64,000 bases of DNA from Halostella limicola. GTDB lineage: Archaea; Halobacteriota; Halobacteria; Halobacteriales; Natronoarchaeaceae. The stretch is taken from the NCBI RefSeq assembly GCF_003675875.1, contig NZ_RCDI01000002.1:436786-500785 (forward strand), given 5' to 3'. Position 1 is the stretch's first letter. Each line of letters opens with the position of its first letter. The notes beneath the pieces are model-generated. The model worked only from the letters and a program-made list of their open reading frames with translations, was not told the DNA's origin and did no database searches. The position numbers and the translations under genes are program-made. Positions 50,950 to 60,075 of this stretch are shown here, piece by piece.

Positions 50950-51134
50950 CAGTGGCAGGTGACGCCCGCCGCGTGCCGGAAGTTGTGCATCGCGTCGTGG
51001 GCCATCGGATCCTGCAGGAACATCAGCGTGAAGCCGAGCGCGGCCGCGAGGCCGATCGCCAGCGCCGCGCGCGTCGGCGTCAGTTCGGTGCCCGCGCGTT
51101 CGATGCGGTCGTGAACGGTGTCTGCGGTCTCCAT
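50949..51134 (-). CDS. cbtB: Cobalt transporter subunit CbtB
   Basis: A 61-residue protein with one membrane helix (ALAIGLAAALGFTLMFL) and a histidine-rich C-terminus, HDAMHNFRHAAGVTCH, that fits the predicted metal-binding site of CbtB. The first gene of the minus-strand cbtB-cbtA-2Fe-2S operon. Its promoter carries a variant of the cobalamin-region dyad (51152-51173), ending 17 bp before the ATG. Confidence 0.93.
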   Translation of the reverse strand: METADTVHDRIERAGTELTPTRAALAIGLAAALGFTLMFLQDPMAHDAMHNFRHAAGVTCH

Positions 51135-51151
51135 TGAAACTCTACTTTCAG

Positions 51152-51173
51152 TAGAACAAATTAGCTTGTAAAA
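51152..51173 (-). promoter_or_regulatory. Dyad operator before cbtB
   Basis: On the plus strand TAGAACAA (51152-51159), six bases, TTGTAAAA (51166-51173). Read toward cbtB the near arm is TTGTTCTA (7 of 8 against the consensus) and the far arm TTTTACAA. TTTTAC in the far arm is a reasonable TATA box for a start near 51144. A further small inverted repeat, TCTAC/GTAGA (51141-51155), overlaps it. Confidence 0.5.
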
Positions 51174-51219
51174 CTTCCGCCTGCCGACCGAGCCGGTTCG
51201 TCGGCGTGTGCGGCACCCG

Positions 51220-53415
51220 CTACTCCCGCGCCCGGTCGACGGCCCGCTCGACGCGCTCGGCGCTCAGGGCGGAGAGGCGTACCCGTTCGCCGTCGGTGGC
51301 CTCGACGACGTCGCCGGTAAGCCCGGTGCGGCCGTCTCCGCCGGCGTCGACCGCGACGACGTGCGCGCCGCGGCCTGCGAGCGCCGACGCCGCCGCCCGC
51401 GTCTCCGCGGTGGGGTTCTCGCTCGCGTTCGCTCGCCCGTCAGTGACGAGGACGACGACGCTGGTCGCGGGGTCGGCCCGCGCTATCACCTCGCTCGTCG
51501 TCCGCAGCCCCGCCGGCAGCGGCGTCCGGTCGCCGACGGGTAGCTCCTTCAGGTGCCGCGCCGCCAGCGTCACGCTGTCGGTGGGCGGCAGCAGCACCTC
51601 GGCGTCGTCGCCCGCGAACGCGACCACGGCCACGTCGTCGCGCTGCTCGTAGGCGTCCCGCAGCAGCTCCAGCGCGACCCCTTTCGCCGTCCGCATCGGC
51701 CCGCGCATCGACGCGCTGGCGTCCAGCGCGAACACCACCAGCGCGCTGCTCTCGCCGGCGCGCACCGACTGGCGGAGGTCCCGCGACTCGACTGCGTCCC
51801 CGCCCCGCGCCGCGGCGGCCCTGACGGACGCGGCGGCGTCGACGCTCCCCGACTCCGCTCGCTCGGTGCGGACCCGCACGCCCTCGTTGGCCGCGCTGGG
51901 GGTCAGGCCCACGCGCGACCCGCTGCCGCCGTCGTCCGTCTCCGTCGCTTCGGTCGGCGTCTCGACGTCCGGCGCGACCGCGTCGCCGACCTCCGCCCGG
52001 GCCTGCCCGGGGATCAGCGGCGTCCCCTGTTCCCGGTCGTCGCTATCGCCGGGGGCGTCTCCGTCGTCGCCGTTCCTCGGGTCGCCCTCTCCTCCGTCGC
52101 CCTCGCTGCCTCCGCCACCGCTCTCGCCCCGGCTCTCGCCGTCGCTCGCGCCGGCGGGTCGCGGTCGCTGGCCGTCGTCGGCGTTCTCGTCGTCGGTGTC
52201 GCCGTCGTCGCCACTGTCTCTGTCGCTGTCGTCGGGCCCGTCGGACGGCCCCCGCTCCCCCTCGTTCGGGCCGTCTCTCTCGTCGTCCGCGTCGCCGGCG
52301 CCGGAGTCGCCGTCCGCGCCGTTCTCGCCGTCTCCGTCTTCGGCCTCGCTCCGGTCGGGCCCGACCGACGAGTTCTCGTCGCCGCTCTCTGTCCCCTCGC
52401 CCTCGTCGTCGAAGTGGTCGTCCACCACGTCCTCGGGGTCGGGCGCGTCCTCGAACGGTTTCGACTGGAGGCGGTGGGGCAGCGTGAGTTCGGCGGCGCG
52501 GCGCACGTCGCCCTCGATGACGCTCGCCCGGCCGTCCAGCGCCGCGAGGGTGCGGGCGGCCCGCGCGGTGGCGATGTCGCCCCGGTGGCCGTCGACGCCG
52601 GCGTCGCGGCAGAGTTCGGCGATCTCCTCGGCGAACTCGCGGGGGAGCGCCACGTCGTCGAGCAGGTCGCACGCGGTCAGCAGCGACTGGCGGTGGTCGG
52701 CGGTGGCGTCGTCCGCGGCCGCCCACGAGTCGTTCAGCGCGCGGTCGATGATCTCGACGCGGTCGTCGACGTCCTCGCAGCCGGTCACCGTCGCCTGCAG
52801 GGCGAAGCGGTCCCTGAGCTGCGGCCGCAGGTCGCCCTCCTCCGGGTTCATCGTCCCGACGAGGGTGAACTCGGCGGGGTGGGCGACGCTGACGCCGTCG
52901 CGCTCGACGCGGTTGACGCCGCTCGCCGCGGCGTCGAGCAGGACGTCGACGAGGTGGTCGTCGAGCAGGTTCACCTCGTCCACGTAGAGGATGCCGCGGT
53001 TCGCCCGGGCGAGGAGGCCGGGGTCGAACTCGGGGTCGCCGTCCAGCGCGTCCGCCACGGAGAGGGTGCCGACGACGCGCTCCCGCGTCGCGCCCAGTGG
53101 GAGGGTGACGAGGGGGACCGGTCGGGTCTCGACCGGGGGGTCCGCGCGCTCGCGGCAGTCCGCGCACTGTCGCTCCGGATCGTCCGGCGGACAGCCGTAC
53201 GGGCAGTCGGCGACGGCGCGCTGCTCGGGCAGGAGGTCGGCCAGCGCCCGCACGGCGGTGGACTTGGCGGTCCCTTTCTCCCCGCGGACGAGCAGGCCGT
53301 CGATGTCGTCGTTCGCGCCGACGACGAGCAGCGCCTCCTTCAGCGGCGCCTGGCCGACGACCGCGCCGAACGGCACGGTCGTCGACAGCTTTTTGCCGCT
53401 CGCTAAATCAACCAT
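51220..53415 (-). CDS. ChlI/ChlD-type cobaltochelatase ATPase subunit
   Basis: A 731-residue fusion of an AAA+ ATPase and a VWA domain, replacing the CobS/CobT pair for CobN. Walker A is VRGEKGTAKSTAVRAL, Walker B ILYVDEVNLLDDHLVDVLLD, and a CPYGC...CADC zinc-like pair lies between. The linker (about 340-480) is extremely acidic and repetitive (GDEN, DDSD, GDGG). The VWA MIDAS is FALDASASMRG. Start is ATG 53415 (MVDLASGKKLST), about 26 bp after the TATA-like GTTAAAC; a GTG at 53430 would add five codons. Divergent from cobN, 35 bp away. Confidence 0.93.
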   Translation of the reverse strand: MVDLASGKKLSTTVPFGAVVGQAPLKEALLVVGANDDIDGLLVRGEKGTAKSTAVRALADLLPEQRAVADCPYGCPPDDPERQCADCRERADPPVETRPVPLVTLPLGATRERVVGTLSVADALDGDPEFDPGLLARANRGILYVDEVNLLDDHLVDVLLDAAASGVNRVERDGVSVAHPAEFTLVGTMNPEEGDLRPQLRDRFALQATVTGCEDVDDRVEIIDRALNDSWAAADDATADHRQSLLTACDLLDDVALPREFAEEIAELCRDAGVDGHRGDIATARAARTLAALDGRASVIEGDVRRAAELTLPHRLQSKPFEDAPDPEDVVDDHFDDEGEGTESGDENSSVGPDRSEAEDGDGENGADGDSGAGDADDERDGPNEGERGPSDGPDDSDRDSGDDGDTDDENADDGQRPRPAGASDGESRGESGGGGSEGDGGEGDPRNGDDGDAPGDSDDREQGTPLIPGQARAEVGDAVAPDVETPTEATETDDGGSGSRVGLTPSAANEGVRVRTERAESGSVDAAASVRAAAARGGDAVESRDLRQSVRAGESSALVVFALDASASMRGPMRTAKGVALELLRDAYEQRDDVAVVAFAGDDAEVLLPPTDSVTLAARHLKELPVGDRTPLPAGLRTTSEVIARADPATSVVVLVTDGRANASENPTAETRAAASALAGRGAHVVAVDAGGDGRTGLTGDVVEATDGERVRLSALSAERVERAVDRARE

Positions 53416-53425
53416 GCTTGTATTA
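53404..53425. promoter_or_regulatory. Shared dyad operator between chlID and cobN
   Basis: TAAATCAA (53404-53411), six bases, TTGTATTA (53418-53425), one mismatch to consensus in each arm. It covers the chlID start codon (53413-53415) and the TATA-like GTATTAGT of cobN, ending 26 bp before the cobN ATG. A single bound regulator could block both divergent promoters. Confidence 0.62.
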
Positions 53426-53450
53426 GTCACAACAGAGGTTTAACAACGTT

Positions 53451-56400
53451 ATGCCTACCATCGCCCTGTACACCGCGACCGAGAACGAGCTCGGGGCCGT
53501 CCAGCGCGCCGCCGAGCGCGTGGCGGCGGACCTCGTCGTGCGATCGGAGAGCGACCTGGACGACGAACCGGACGTCGAGGAGTTCGTCGAGGCCGCCGCC
53601 GACGCCACCGCCGCCGTGTTCTGGCTCCACGGCGCCGAGGACAGCATGCCCGGATACGACCGCGCCGTCTCCCGCCTGACGGAGGCGGGGACGCCGCTGG
53701 TCGTGAAAGCCACCGGCGACGCCTTCGCGTTCGAGGACACGTCCGTCGCCGCCGAGCAGCGGGACCGGGTCTACGACTACCTCGACAAGGGGGGCGCGGT
53801 CAACGTCGAGAACTGCGTGCGCTACCTCGTCGACGAGTTCGCCGGCGCGGAGCGCGAGTACGACGACCCCGTCGCGCTCCCGACCGAAGGCGTCTACCAC
53901 CCGGACCACCTCGGGGCCGAGTACGAGGACCTGCGCGCCTCGCTCGACCCCGACCGGCCCACGGTCGCGGTCTGGTTCTACGAGTCCCACTGGACCCACG
54001 AGAACACGCGGTACGTCGACGCGCTGGTCCGACACGTCGAGCAGCAGGGAGCGAACGCGCTCCCGGTCTTCTGCAACCCGGCGACCGACACCGAGGAGCA
54101 GGAGGACGCCGAGTGGGTCACCGACCACTGGCTCACGGACGAGAACGGCGACCCGGTCGTCGACGCCGTCCTCTCCTCGTTCATGTTCTCGCTGTCGATG
54201 GACGAGCGCGGGCGGTCGGCCAGCGACGAGGGCGATTCGGCCGAGGACGTGTTCCTCGACCGCCTCGGCGTCCCCGTCCTGCAGACGGTCACGACGATGC
54301 GGTCGCGGTCGCGCTACCAATCGTCGGACACGGGCGTGATGGGCTTCGAGCTCGCGCTGTCGGTGGCGCTGCCGGAGTTCGACGGCAACGTCATCACCCA
54401 CCCGATCAGCGGGAAGGAGCGCACCGACGACGAGGCCGGCATCGGCTCCGCACCGAAGCAGCACTTCCCGATCGAGGACCGCGTCGACCACGCCGCCCGC
54501 CTCGCGGTCAACTGGGCGCGCCTGCGCCACACGTCGAACGAGGACAAGCGCGTCGCCGTCGTCCTGCACAACTACCCGCCGAGCGACGACGGCATCGGCA
54601 CCGCGTTCGGTCTCGACAGCCCCGAGAGCACGGTGAACCTGCTGGACGAACTGGGCGCGCGAGGGTACGACTTGGACGGCAAGCGCCCCGACTCGGGCCA
54701 GTCGCTCGTCGAGACCCTCACGTCGCAGCTGACGCTCGACGACCGCTGGGTCGCGCCGGAGGACGTGCGCGAGCGCAGCGTCGACGTGGTGTCGCCCGAG
54801 CAGTACGCCGACTGGTTCGCCGACGTCGACGAGCGGTTCCGGGAGAACGTGATCGAGGAGTGGGGCGAGGCGCCCGACCGTCCATTCGCCATCCCCGGCG
54901 TCGAGTTCGGCAACGTCCTCGTGACGGTCCAGCCGCCGCGCGGGTTCGGCATGGACCCGTCGAAGGTGTACCACGACTCTGACCTCCAGCCGCCCCACGA
55001 CTACGTCGCGTTCTACTCGTGGCTCCGGAACGAGTTCGACGCGGACGGCGTCGTCCACCTCGGCACCCACGGCAGCCTGGAGTGGCTCCCGGGCAAGACG
55101 GTCGGCCTGAACGGCGAGAGCGCGCCCGACCAGCTGATCGACGACCTGCCGAACGTCTACCCGTACATCGTCAACAACCCCGGCGAGGGGACGCAGGCGA
55201 AGCGCCGGTCGTACGCCGCTATCGTCGACTACCTGACGCCGGTGATGTCGAACGCCGGGACGTACGACGAGATAGCCGAACTGGAGGAGCTGGCCGACCG
55301 CTACCGCGAGGCCGGGATGGAAGACGCCCGCGCCGACGACGGCGAGCACCTCGAACAGCTGATCCGCGAGGCAGTCGACGACCTCGACCTCGCGGTCGAA
55401 CTCGGCGTCGCCGGCGAGATCGACGAGAAGGCCGACGTGCGCGGCCCGGACGAGGCGGGGACGACGCTGGCGGAGGGCGACGTGGACAGTGACGAGGTGG
55501 CGATCGACGAACTCGTCGAGCGCGTCCACGAGTACGTCACCGACGTGAAGACGACGCAGATCCGCCTCGGCCTGCACACGATGAGCGAACCGCCCGCGGA
55601 CGACCGCCTCGTGGAGTACCTCGTCGCGCTCACGCGCCTCGAAAACCCGGGCGCGCCGAGCCTCCGCGAGAGCGTGGCCGGCGTCCTCGGCGTCGACTAC
55701 CAGCGGATGCTCGACGAACCGGGCGCGTACGACGAGGACCTCGGGATGACCTACGCCGAGGCCGCCGACGAAGTGTACGAGACGAGCGTCGACCTCGTGG
55801 AGACGCTCGCCGAGTACGACTTCGACCTGCCGGCGTCGGAACTGGAGTCGGACGGCGAGGAGGCGAACATGAACCTGCTCGTCGACGTCGACACCCTCGG
55901 CGACGCCCGCGCCAAGCGCGGCGCGCACGACGACCTGCGCGAGGCGCTGGCGTACGTCTGCGAGGAGGCTCAGCCCCACGTGCAGGGCGCCGAGGACGAG
56001 ATCCCCCGCACCGCGGACGCGCTGGCCGGCGAGTACGTCCCGCCGGGGGGCAGCGGCGCGCCGACCCGCGGCGGCGTCGACCTCCTGCCGACGGCGCGGA
56101 ACTTCTACACGCTCGACCCGCGGAAGGTGCCCGCCAAGAGCGCGTGGCAGGTCGGCAGCGAGGTCGCCGACGGCGTCGCAGAGCGCCACCGCGACGAGGA
56201 AGGCGAGTACCCCGAGGAGGTCGGCGTCGTCGCGTGGGGCACCCCCACCGTCCGCACCCGCGGCGAGACCATCGCGCAGGTGCTGGCGCTGATGGGCGTC
56301 GAACCGGTGTGGACCGACGCCGGCCGGGTCGACGACGTGGAACCGATCCCGCTGGAGGAACTGGACCGCCCGCGCATCGACGTGACGACGCGGGTCTCCG

Positions 56401-57338
56401 GGCTGTTCCGCGACGCCTTCCCGGCCGCCGCGGGCGTGATCCACGACGCGGTGGAGGCGGTGGTCGACCTGGACGAGTCCCACGAGATGAACTACGTGAA
56501 GAAGCACGTCGAGGAGGAGGCCGAGCGCCTCGAAACCGAGTGCGGCCTCGACGAGAGCGACGCCCGGACGGCCGCCACGCACCGCGTGTTCACGACCCGC
56601 CCCGGCGGCTACGGCGCGGGGACGAACAAGGCGGTCGACGAGGGCAACTGGGACGACCGCTCCGACCTGGCGGAGGTGTACGTCCAGTGGGGCGGCTACG
56701 CCATGGGCTCGCGCGGGAAAGTGTCGGAGGCTCACGACGCCTTCGAGCGCCGCCTCGGTAGCGTCGAGGCGACCGTGAAGATCGAGGACACCGCCGAGCA
56801 GGACGAGTTCGACTCCTCGGACTGGTACGCGTTCCACGGCGGGTTCATCTCCGCCGTCGCGGAGACGGCGGGCGAGGAGCCGGCGTCCTACGTCGGCGAC
56901 TCCTCGGATCCCGACAACGTCGACGTGTACACGAACGAGGAGAAGGTCCGCAAGGCGATGCGCGCCCGCGTCCTCAACCCGCAGTGGCTCGACTCGATGG
57001 AGGAGCACGACTACAAGGGCGCGGGCGACCTCTCGACCACCGTCGACGTCGTCCTCGGGTGGGACGCGACGACCGGCGTCGTGAGCGACACCCTGTGGGA
57101 GGACGTCGCAGAGAAGTACGCCTTCGACGCCGACCGGCAGGACTGGCTCCGCGACGTGAACCCCTGGGCGCTTGAGAGCATCACGGACACCCTGCTGGAG
57201 GCGATCGAGCGCGGCCTCTGGGACGCCGACGACGAGACCGCGGAGCGCCTGCGCGACCTGAACCTGCGGGTCGACGGGGACCTGGAGGCGCGTGCCAGTG
57301 GCGCGGACTCCCCGGAGGTGGCCAGCGATGACGACTGA
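53451..57338 (+). CDS. cobN: Cobaltochelatase subunit CobN
   Basis: A 1295-residue large chelatase subunit (same fold as ChlH/BchH) that inserts Co2+ with ATP from the ChlID partner. Visible family blocks: LHGAEDSMPGYDRAV near the N-terminus, HLGTHGSLEWLPGKTVGLN at about 536, VNNPGEGTQAKRRSYAA, VVAWGTPTVRTRGETIAQ, NYVKKHVEEEAERLE, and the late QWGGYAMGS. Length matches other archaeal CobN. Leaderless start is likely at ATG 53451. Its stop overlaps cbiC by 11 bp. In bacteria CobN acts on hydrogenobyrinate diamide in the late-insertion pathway. Confidence 0.96.
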   Translation: MPTIALYTATENELGAVQRAAERVAADLVVRSESDLDDEPDVEEFVEAAADATAAVFWLHGAEDSMPGYDRAVSRLTEAGTPLVVKATGDAFAFEDTSVAAEQRDRVYDYLDKGGAVNVENCVRYLVDEFAGAEREYDDPVALPTEGVYHPDHLGAEYEDLRASLDPDRPTVAVWFYESHWTHENTRYVDALVRHVEQQGANALPVFCNPATDTEEQEDAEWVTDHWLTDENGDPVVDAVLSSFMFSLSMDERGRSASDEGDSAEDVFLDRLGVPVLQTVTTMRSRSRYQSSDTGVMGFELALSVALPEFDGNVITHPISGKERTDDEAGIGSAPKQHFPIEDRVDHAARLAVNWARLRHTSNEDKRVAVVLHNYPPSDDGIGTAFGLDSPESTVNLLDELGARGYDLDGKRPDSGQSLVETLTSQLTLDDRWVAPEDVRERSVDVVSPEQYADWFADVDERFRENVIEEWGEAPDRPFAIPGVEFGNVLVTVQPPRGFGMDPSKVYHDSDLQPPHDYVAFYSWLRNEFDADGVVHLGTHGSLEWLPGKTVGLNGESAPDQLIDDLPNVYPYIVNNPGEGTQAKRRSYAAIVDYLTPVMSNAGTYDEIAELEELADRYREAGMEDARADDGEHLEQLIREAVDDLDLAVELGVAGEIDEKADVRGPDEAGTTLAEGDVDSDEVAIDELVERVHEYVTDVKTTQIRLGLHTMSEPPADDRLVEYLVALTRLENPGAPSLRESVAGVLGVDYQRMLDEPGAYDEDLGMTYAEAADEVYETSVDLVETLAEYDFDLPASELESDGEEANMNLLVDVDTLGDARAKRGAHDDLREALAYVCEEAQPHVQGAEDEIPRTADALAGEYVPPGGSGAPTRGGVDLLPTARNFYTLDPRKVPAKSAWQVGSEVADGVAERHRDEEGEYPEEVGVVAWGTPTVRTRGETIAQVLALMGVEPVWTDAGRVDDVEPIPLEELDRPRIDVTTRVSGLFRDAFPAAAGVIHDAVEAVVDLDESHEMNYVKKHVEEEAERLETECGLDESDARTAATHRVFTTRPGGYGAGTNKAVDEGNWDDRSDLAEVYVQWGGYAMGSRGKVSEAHDAFERRLGSVEATVKIEDTAEQDEFDSSDWYAFHGGFISAVAETAGEEPASYVGDSSDPDNVDVYTNEEKVRKAMRARVLNPQWLDSMEEHDYKGAGDLSTTVDVVLGWDATTGVVSDTLWEDVAEKYAFDADRQDWLRDVNPWALESITDTLLEAIERGLWDADDETAERLRDLNLRVDGDLEARASGADSPEVASDDD

Positions 57339-58062
57339 GGACGCCCGGACCGACGGCGGGACGGCCGAAGCGGAGTCGGAGAACGGCGACTTCGAGGAGT
57401 ACGCCGACCTCGGCGCGACCACGGAGAACGCGATGGAGATCGCCGAGACCTCGATGGACCGCGTCCGGAAGCTCGTCCCCGACGAGACGCTCGCGGACCG
57501 GATCCGCCAGAAGTCGGTCCACGCGACCGGCGACCCCGAGTTCCAGCACCTCGTGCGCTTTACCGGGGCCGACGAAAGCGAACCGGTCCGCGTCGGCGCG
57601 CGGGCGGTGCTCGACGAGCGCCCGATCGTCACGGACATCACGATGGTCAAGGAGGGCATCACGGGCCGCGGCCACGACTGCCCCGTCCGCAAGGCGATCG
57701 GCAACGGCGCGGAACTCGCCGCCGAGACGGGGATGACCCGCACCGCCGCCTCGGTCCTCGAACTCGACAGAGAGGGCGTCTACGACGGCGCGATCGCCGC
57801 GATCGGCAACGCCCCGACCGCGGCGCTCGCGCTCGCGGACTGCATCGAGGACGGCACCCGTCCCGCCGTCGTCGTCGCGACGCCGGTCGGCTTCGTGAAG
57901 GCCGCCGAGAGCCGGGAACGCCTGCGCGAGGTCTGCGCGGAGCACGGCGTGCCCGCCGTCACGAACGTCGGGCGTCGCGGCGGGAGCGGCCTCGCCGCGG
58001 GCCTGACGAACGAACTGGTCCACGTGGCGAGCGACGCGCGGGAGGGCGAGGTAGAGCTGTGA
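57328..58062 (+). CDS. cbiC: Cobalt-precorrin-8 methylmutase CbiC
   Basis: A 244-residue enzyme that moves the C11 methyl group to C12. The catalytic histidine is His65 in QKSVHATGDPEF; DITMVKEGITGRG, AIAAIGNAPTAALAL and VVVATPVGFVKAAESRE are the conserved blocks. The first 25 residues are an acidic extension. The start ATG 57328 lies within the end of cobN. Its stop overlaps the GTG of cbiE (GTGA). Confidence 0.95.
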   Translation: MTTEDARTDGGTAEAESENGDFEEYADLGATTENAMEIAETSMDRVRKLVPDETLADRIRQKSVHATGDPEFQHLVRFTGADESEPVRVGARAVLDERPIVTDITMVKEGITGRGHDCPVRKAIGNGAELAAETGMTRTAASVLELDREGVYDGAIAAIGNAPTAALALADCIEDGTRPAVVVATPVGFVKAAESRERLREVCAEHGVPAVTNVGRRGGSGLAAGLTNELVHVASDAREGEVEL

Positions 58063-58811
58063 ACGACTACGACCTCGACGCCGGCCCCGACCCGGCGACG
58101 TTCGCGGCGGCCGAGCCGGAGGACCCGGACCCCGCGGACCCCGTCTCCGCCGTCGGCATCGGTCCGGGTAACTTGGAGTTCCTGACGCCCCGGGGCGAGC
58201 GGGCGATCCGCGAAGCCGACGTGGTCGTCGGCTTCGAGACGGTCGTCGAGTTCGTCGCCGACCTGACCGACGCCGATCTGCTCACCTGCGGGTACGAGGA
58301 CGAGGCCGAGGCCCTCTCGGCGTTCGCGGAGCGCGTCGCGGCCGGCGAGCGCGGCGCCGCGGTGCTGATGGGCGACCCGAACCACTCCGGCTACCAGTTC
58401 GTCGGGAAGGTGGAGGATTCAGTGGACCGCCCCGTCCGCGTCGTCCCCGGCATCTCGTCGCTCCAGGTCGCCGCGAGCAGGGCGCGCACGCCGATGGAGG
58501 ACGCCGAGTTCGTCACGCTGCACAAGAGCGGCGACCTGACCGACGACCTCGCCCGGCTCCGGACGGCCGTCGGCGACCGCCACCTGCTCGTCCTGCCGCG
58601 CCCGTTCGACCTGATGCCCGGCGACGTGGCGGCCGAACTGCTCGACGCCGGCGCCGACCCGTCGCTCGACGCGCTCGTGCTGGAGCGGCTGACCCACGAC
58701 GACGAGTCGATCACGCGGTCGTCGCTGGCCTCGCTCGCCGAGCACGCCGGCGGGAGCGGTCCCGAGTCGACGCCGTTCTCGGACCTGTCGGTGCTTGCCG
58801 TGCGGCGATAG
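58059..58811 (+). CDS. cbiE: Cobalt-precorrin-7 C5-methyltransferase CbiE
   Basis: A 250-residue tetrapyrrole methylase. SAVGIGPGNLEFLTPRGERAI, LMGDPNHSGYQFVGKV, VPGISSLQVAASRA and LVLPRPFDLMPGDVA mark it as CbiE. It methylates C5 while CbiT (operon 1) does C15 and decarboxylation; in many bacteria the two are fused as CobL. Start GTG 58059 overlaps cbiC by 4 bp. The first 30 residues are an acidic extension, D/P/A rich. Confidence 0.94.
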   Translation: MNDYDLDAGPDPATFAAAEPEDPDPADPVSAVGIGPGNLEFLTPRGERAIREADVVVGFETVVEFVADLTDADLLTCGYEDEAEALSAFAERVAAGERGAAVLMGDPNHSGYQFVGKVEDSVDRPVRVVPGISSLQVAASRARTPMEDAEFVTLHKSGDLTDDLARLRTAVGDRHLLVLPRPFDLMPGDVAAELLDAGADPSLDALVLERLTHDDESITRSSLASLAEHAGGSGPESTPFSDLSVLAVRR

Positions 58812-58925
58812 CGGGACCCGATCCCGCCGGTGCGACGCCGATCCGTACCCTTTCTCGCGGACGGCGACATGATCCCTCGCCCACAGGTGCCTAGGACTAC
58901 CCGTGTCCGCGACCAACCTCCGGAC

Positions 58926-59303
58926 ATGGTGCAAGAGGACATCGGACAGGCGACCATCGTGTACGAGGGACCGGACGGCGACGCAGTCGAGCGCACGGTC
59001 GACAACGAGCACGTCGCGTACTTCCAGGACCACTGGATCGTCAAGATCGACGACGAGACCCAGGAGGAGGAGGTAGAGCGGATGGAGGGCCGGGACACCG
59101 TCCGGCGCATCCCCGCCAACCGGGTGTACTACGTCGAGCGCTCCGTCGAGGAGTTCGAGGAGGAGGTCAAGACGCTCCGCGACCAGTTCCAGTCCATCAC
59201 GGAGGACCTCCGGTCGAAGCTCATGGGCGGCGGGCAGGACCAAAGCGACACGGAACCACACCGGATCGAGGTCGAGCGCGGGGACCGGGACGACGAGACG
59301 TAG
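58926..59303 (+). CDS. Conserved-looking haloarchaeal protein, unknown
   Basis: A 125-residue acidic protein. The N-terminal half is beta-rich (ATIVYEGPDGDAVERTVDNEH, YFQDHWIVKIDDE) and the second half a coiled coil (VERSVEEFEEEVKTLRDQFQSITEDLRSKL). It has no recognised domain. Start at ATG 58926; residues before it (arginine and proline rich) are not protein-like. It is 115 bp after cbiE, probably a separate unit. Confidence 0.65.
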   Translation: MVQEDIGQATIVYEGPDGDAVERTVDNEHVAYFQDHWIVKIDDETQEEEVERMEGRDTVRRIPANRVYYVERSVEEFEEEVKTLRDQFQSITEDLRSKLMGGGQDQSDTEPHRIEVERGDRDDET

Positions 59304-59348
59304 GTACCGACGTCCGAACGTCGAGCGCGTCGACAGCTTGCGACTGAA

Positions 59349-59876
59349 TTACTCGTAAGGGTGGCCCTCCGGACCGTCGACAGCGTAGGCCTCGATCCAC
59401 GGCGGCCGGTCGCGGCCGGTCCACTCGAACAGCGCCCGCTTCTCGTTGGCGTAGTAGAGCCGGTAGGCGTCGACGTAGTCCGCCGCGGACCACTGACCGG
59501 TCACCTGCGGCGGGTCGGTCGCCCCCTCGCACGGCCAGTCGAGCGCGACGACCGTCTCCTCGTCCAGCGACTCGACCGTCGCCCAGGAGCCGTGGACCTT
59601 CTCCGGCGGGTGGTCGTAGCGGTACCGCCACTCGTCGTGGGCGAGGTAGACGTACTCGCGGAGCGTCTCCCAGTTCGCCAGCGAGTCGGCGGTCCAGACG
59701 GTCAGCGGATGGTGCTCGTGCGTGAAGTAGAGGTCGTCAGACTCGGGGTAGCCGTTCAATTGGGCTGCCGTAGTCAACACCATCGAGCACTCGAAGACAC
59801 TGCTCAGCACGTGCTTGTCGACGAGCCACTCGACGGCCTGCGCCGTGTCGCGGTCCAGCCAGAACGCGTTGACCAC
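59349..59876 (-). CDS. Phage-type protein of the 'DKHV' family
   Basis: A 175-residue protein. The pattern VNAFWLDRDTAQAVEWLVDKHVLSSVFECSMVL, LYFTHEHHPLTVWTADSLANW and HDEWRYRYDHPPEK matches a family common in phages and scattered bacteria in which DKHV, EC/ES, H-x-H-P and W-x-x-x-S-x-x-N are invariant; some databases label it pyrimidine-dimer glycosylase-like. I cannot confirm enzymatic function. The conserved H, D and E residues suggest metal binding. It is divergent from ywbE; the 199 bases between them hold nothing else I can support. Confidence 0.7.
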   Translation of the reverse strand: MVNAFWLDRDTAQAVEWLVDKHVLSSVFECSMVLTTAAQLNGYPESDDLYFTHEHHPLTVWTADSLANWETLREYVYLAHDEWRYRYDHPPEKVHGSWATVESLDEETVVALDWPCEGATDPPQVTGQWSAADYVDAYRLYYANEKRALFEWTGRDRPPWIEAYAVDGPEGHPYE

Positions 59877-60075
59877 GGGGGCGGTAGGCGGCGGCGACGA
59901 TTATGCCCGTCGCCACCCCTCGCCGTTCCGAGCGGTCCCGCGGCGTTTGCGTCCGCGTTCTTCGCGTCGACGTACCGGACACGGACGACCTCGCCGACCG
60001 GCTCGGTCCGATCGAAGACTAACCGCAAGCGAGTTGGGAACAACGCTTTTCGCCGTACGCGACGACGATCCGGCT

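Noticed and set aside
53427..57743. Long antisense frame opposite cobN
   Set aside because: The plus strand encodes full CobN with conserved blocks; the antisense product has only composition-driven repeats.
59877..60075. Open frames between the phage-type gene and ywbE
   Set aside because: Arginine-rich or mixed composition, no conserved start context; more likely divergent promoter region.
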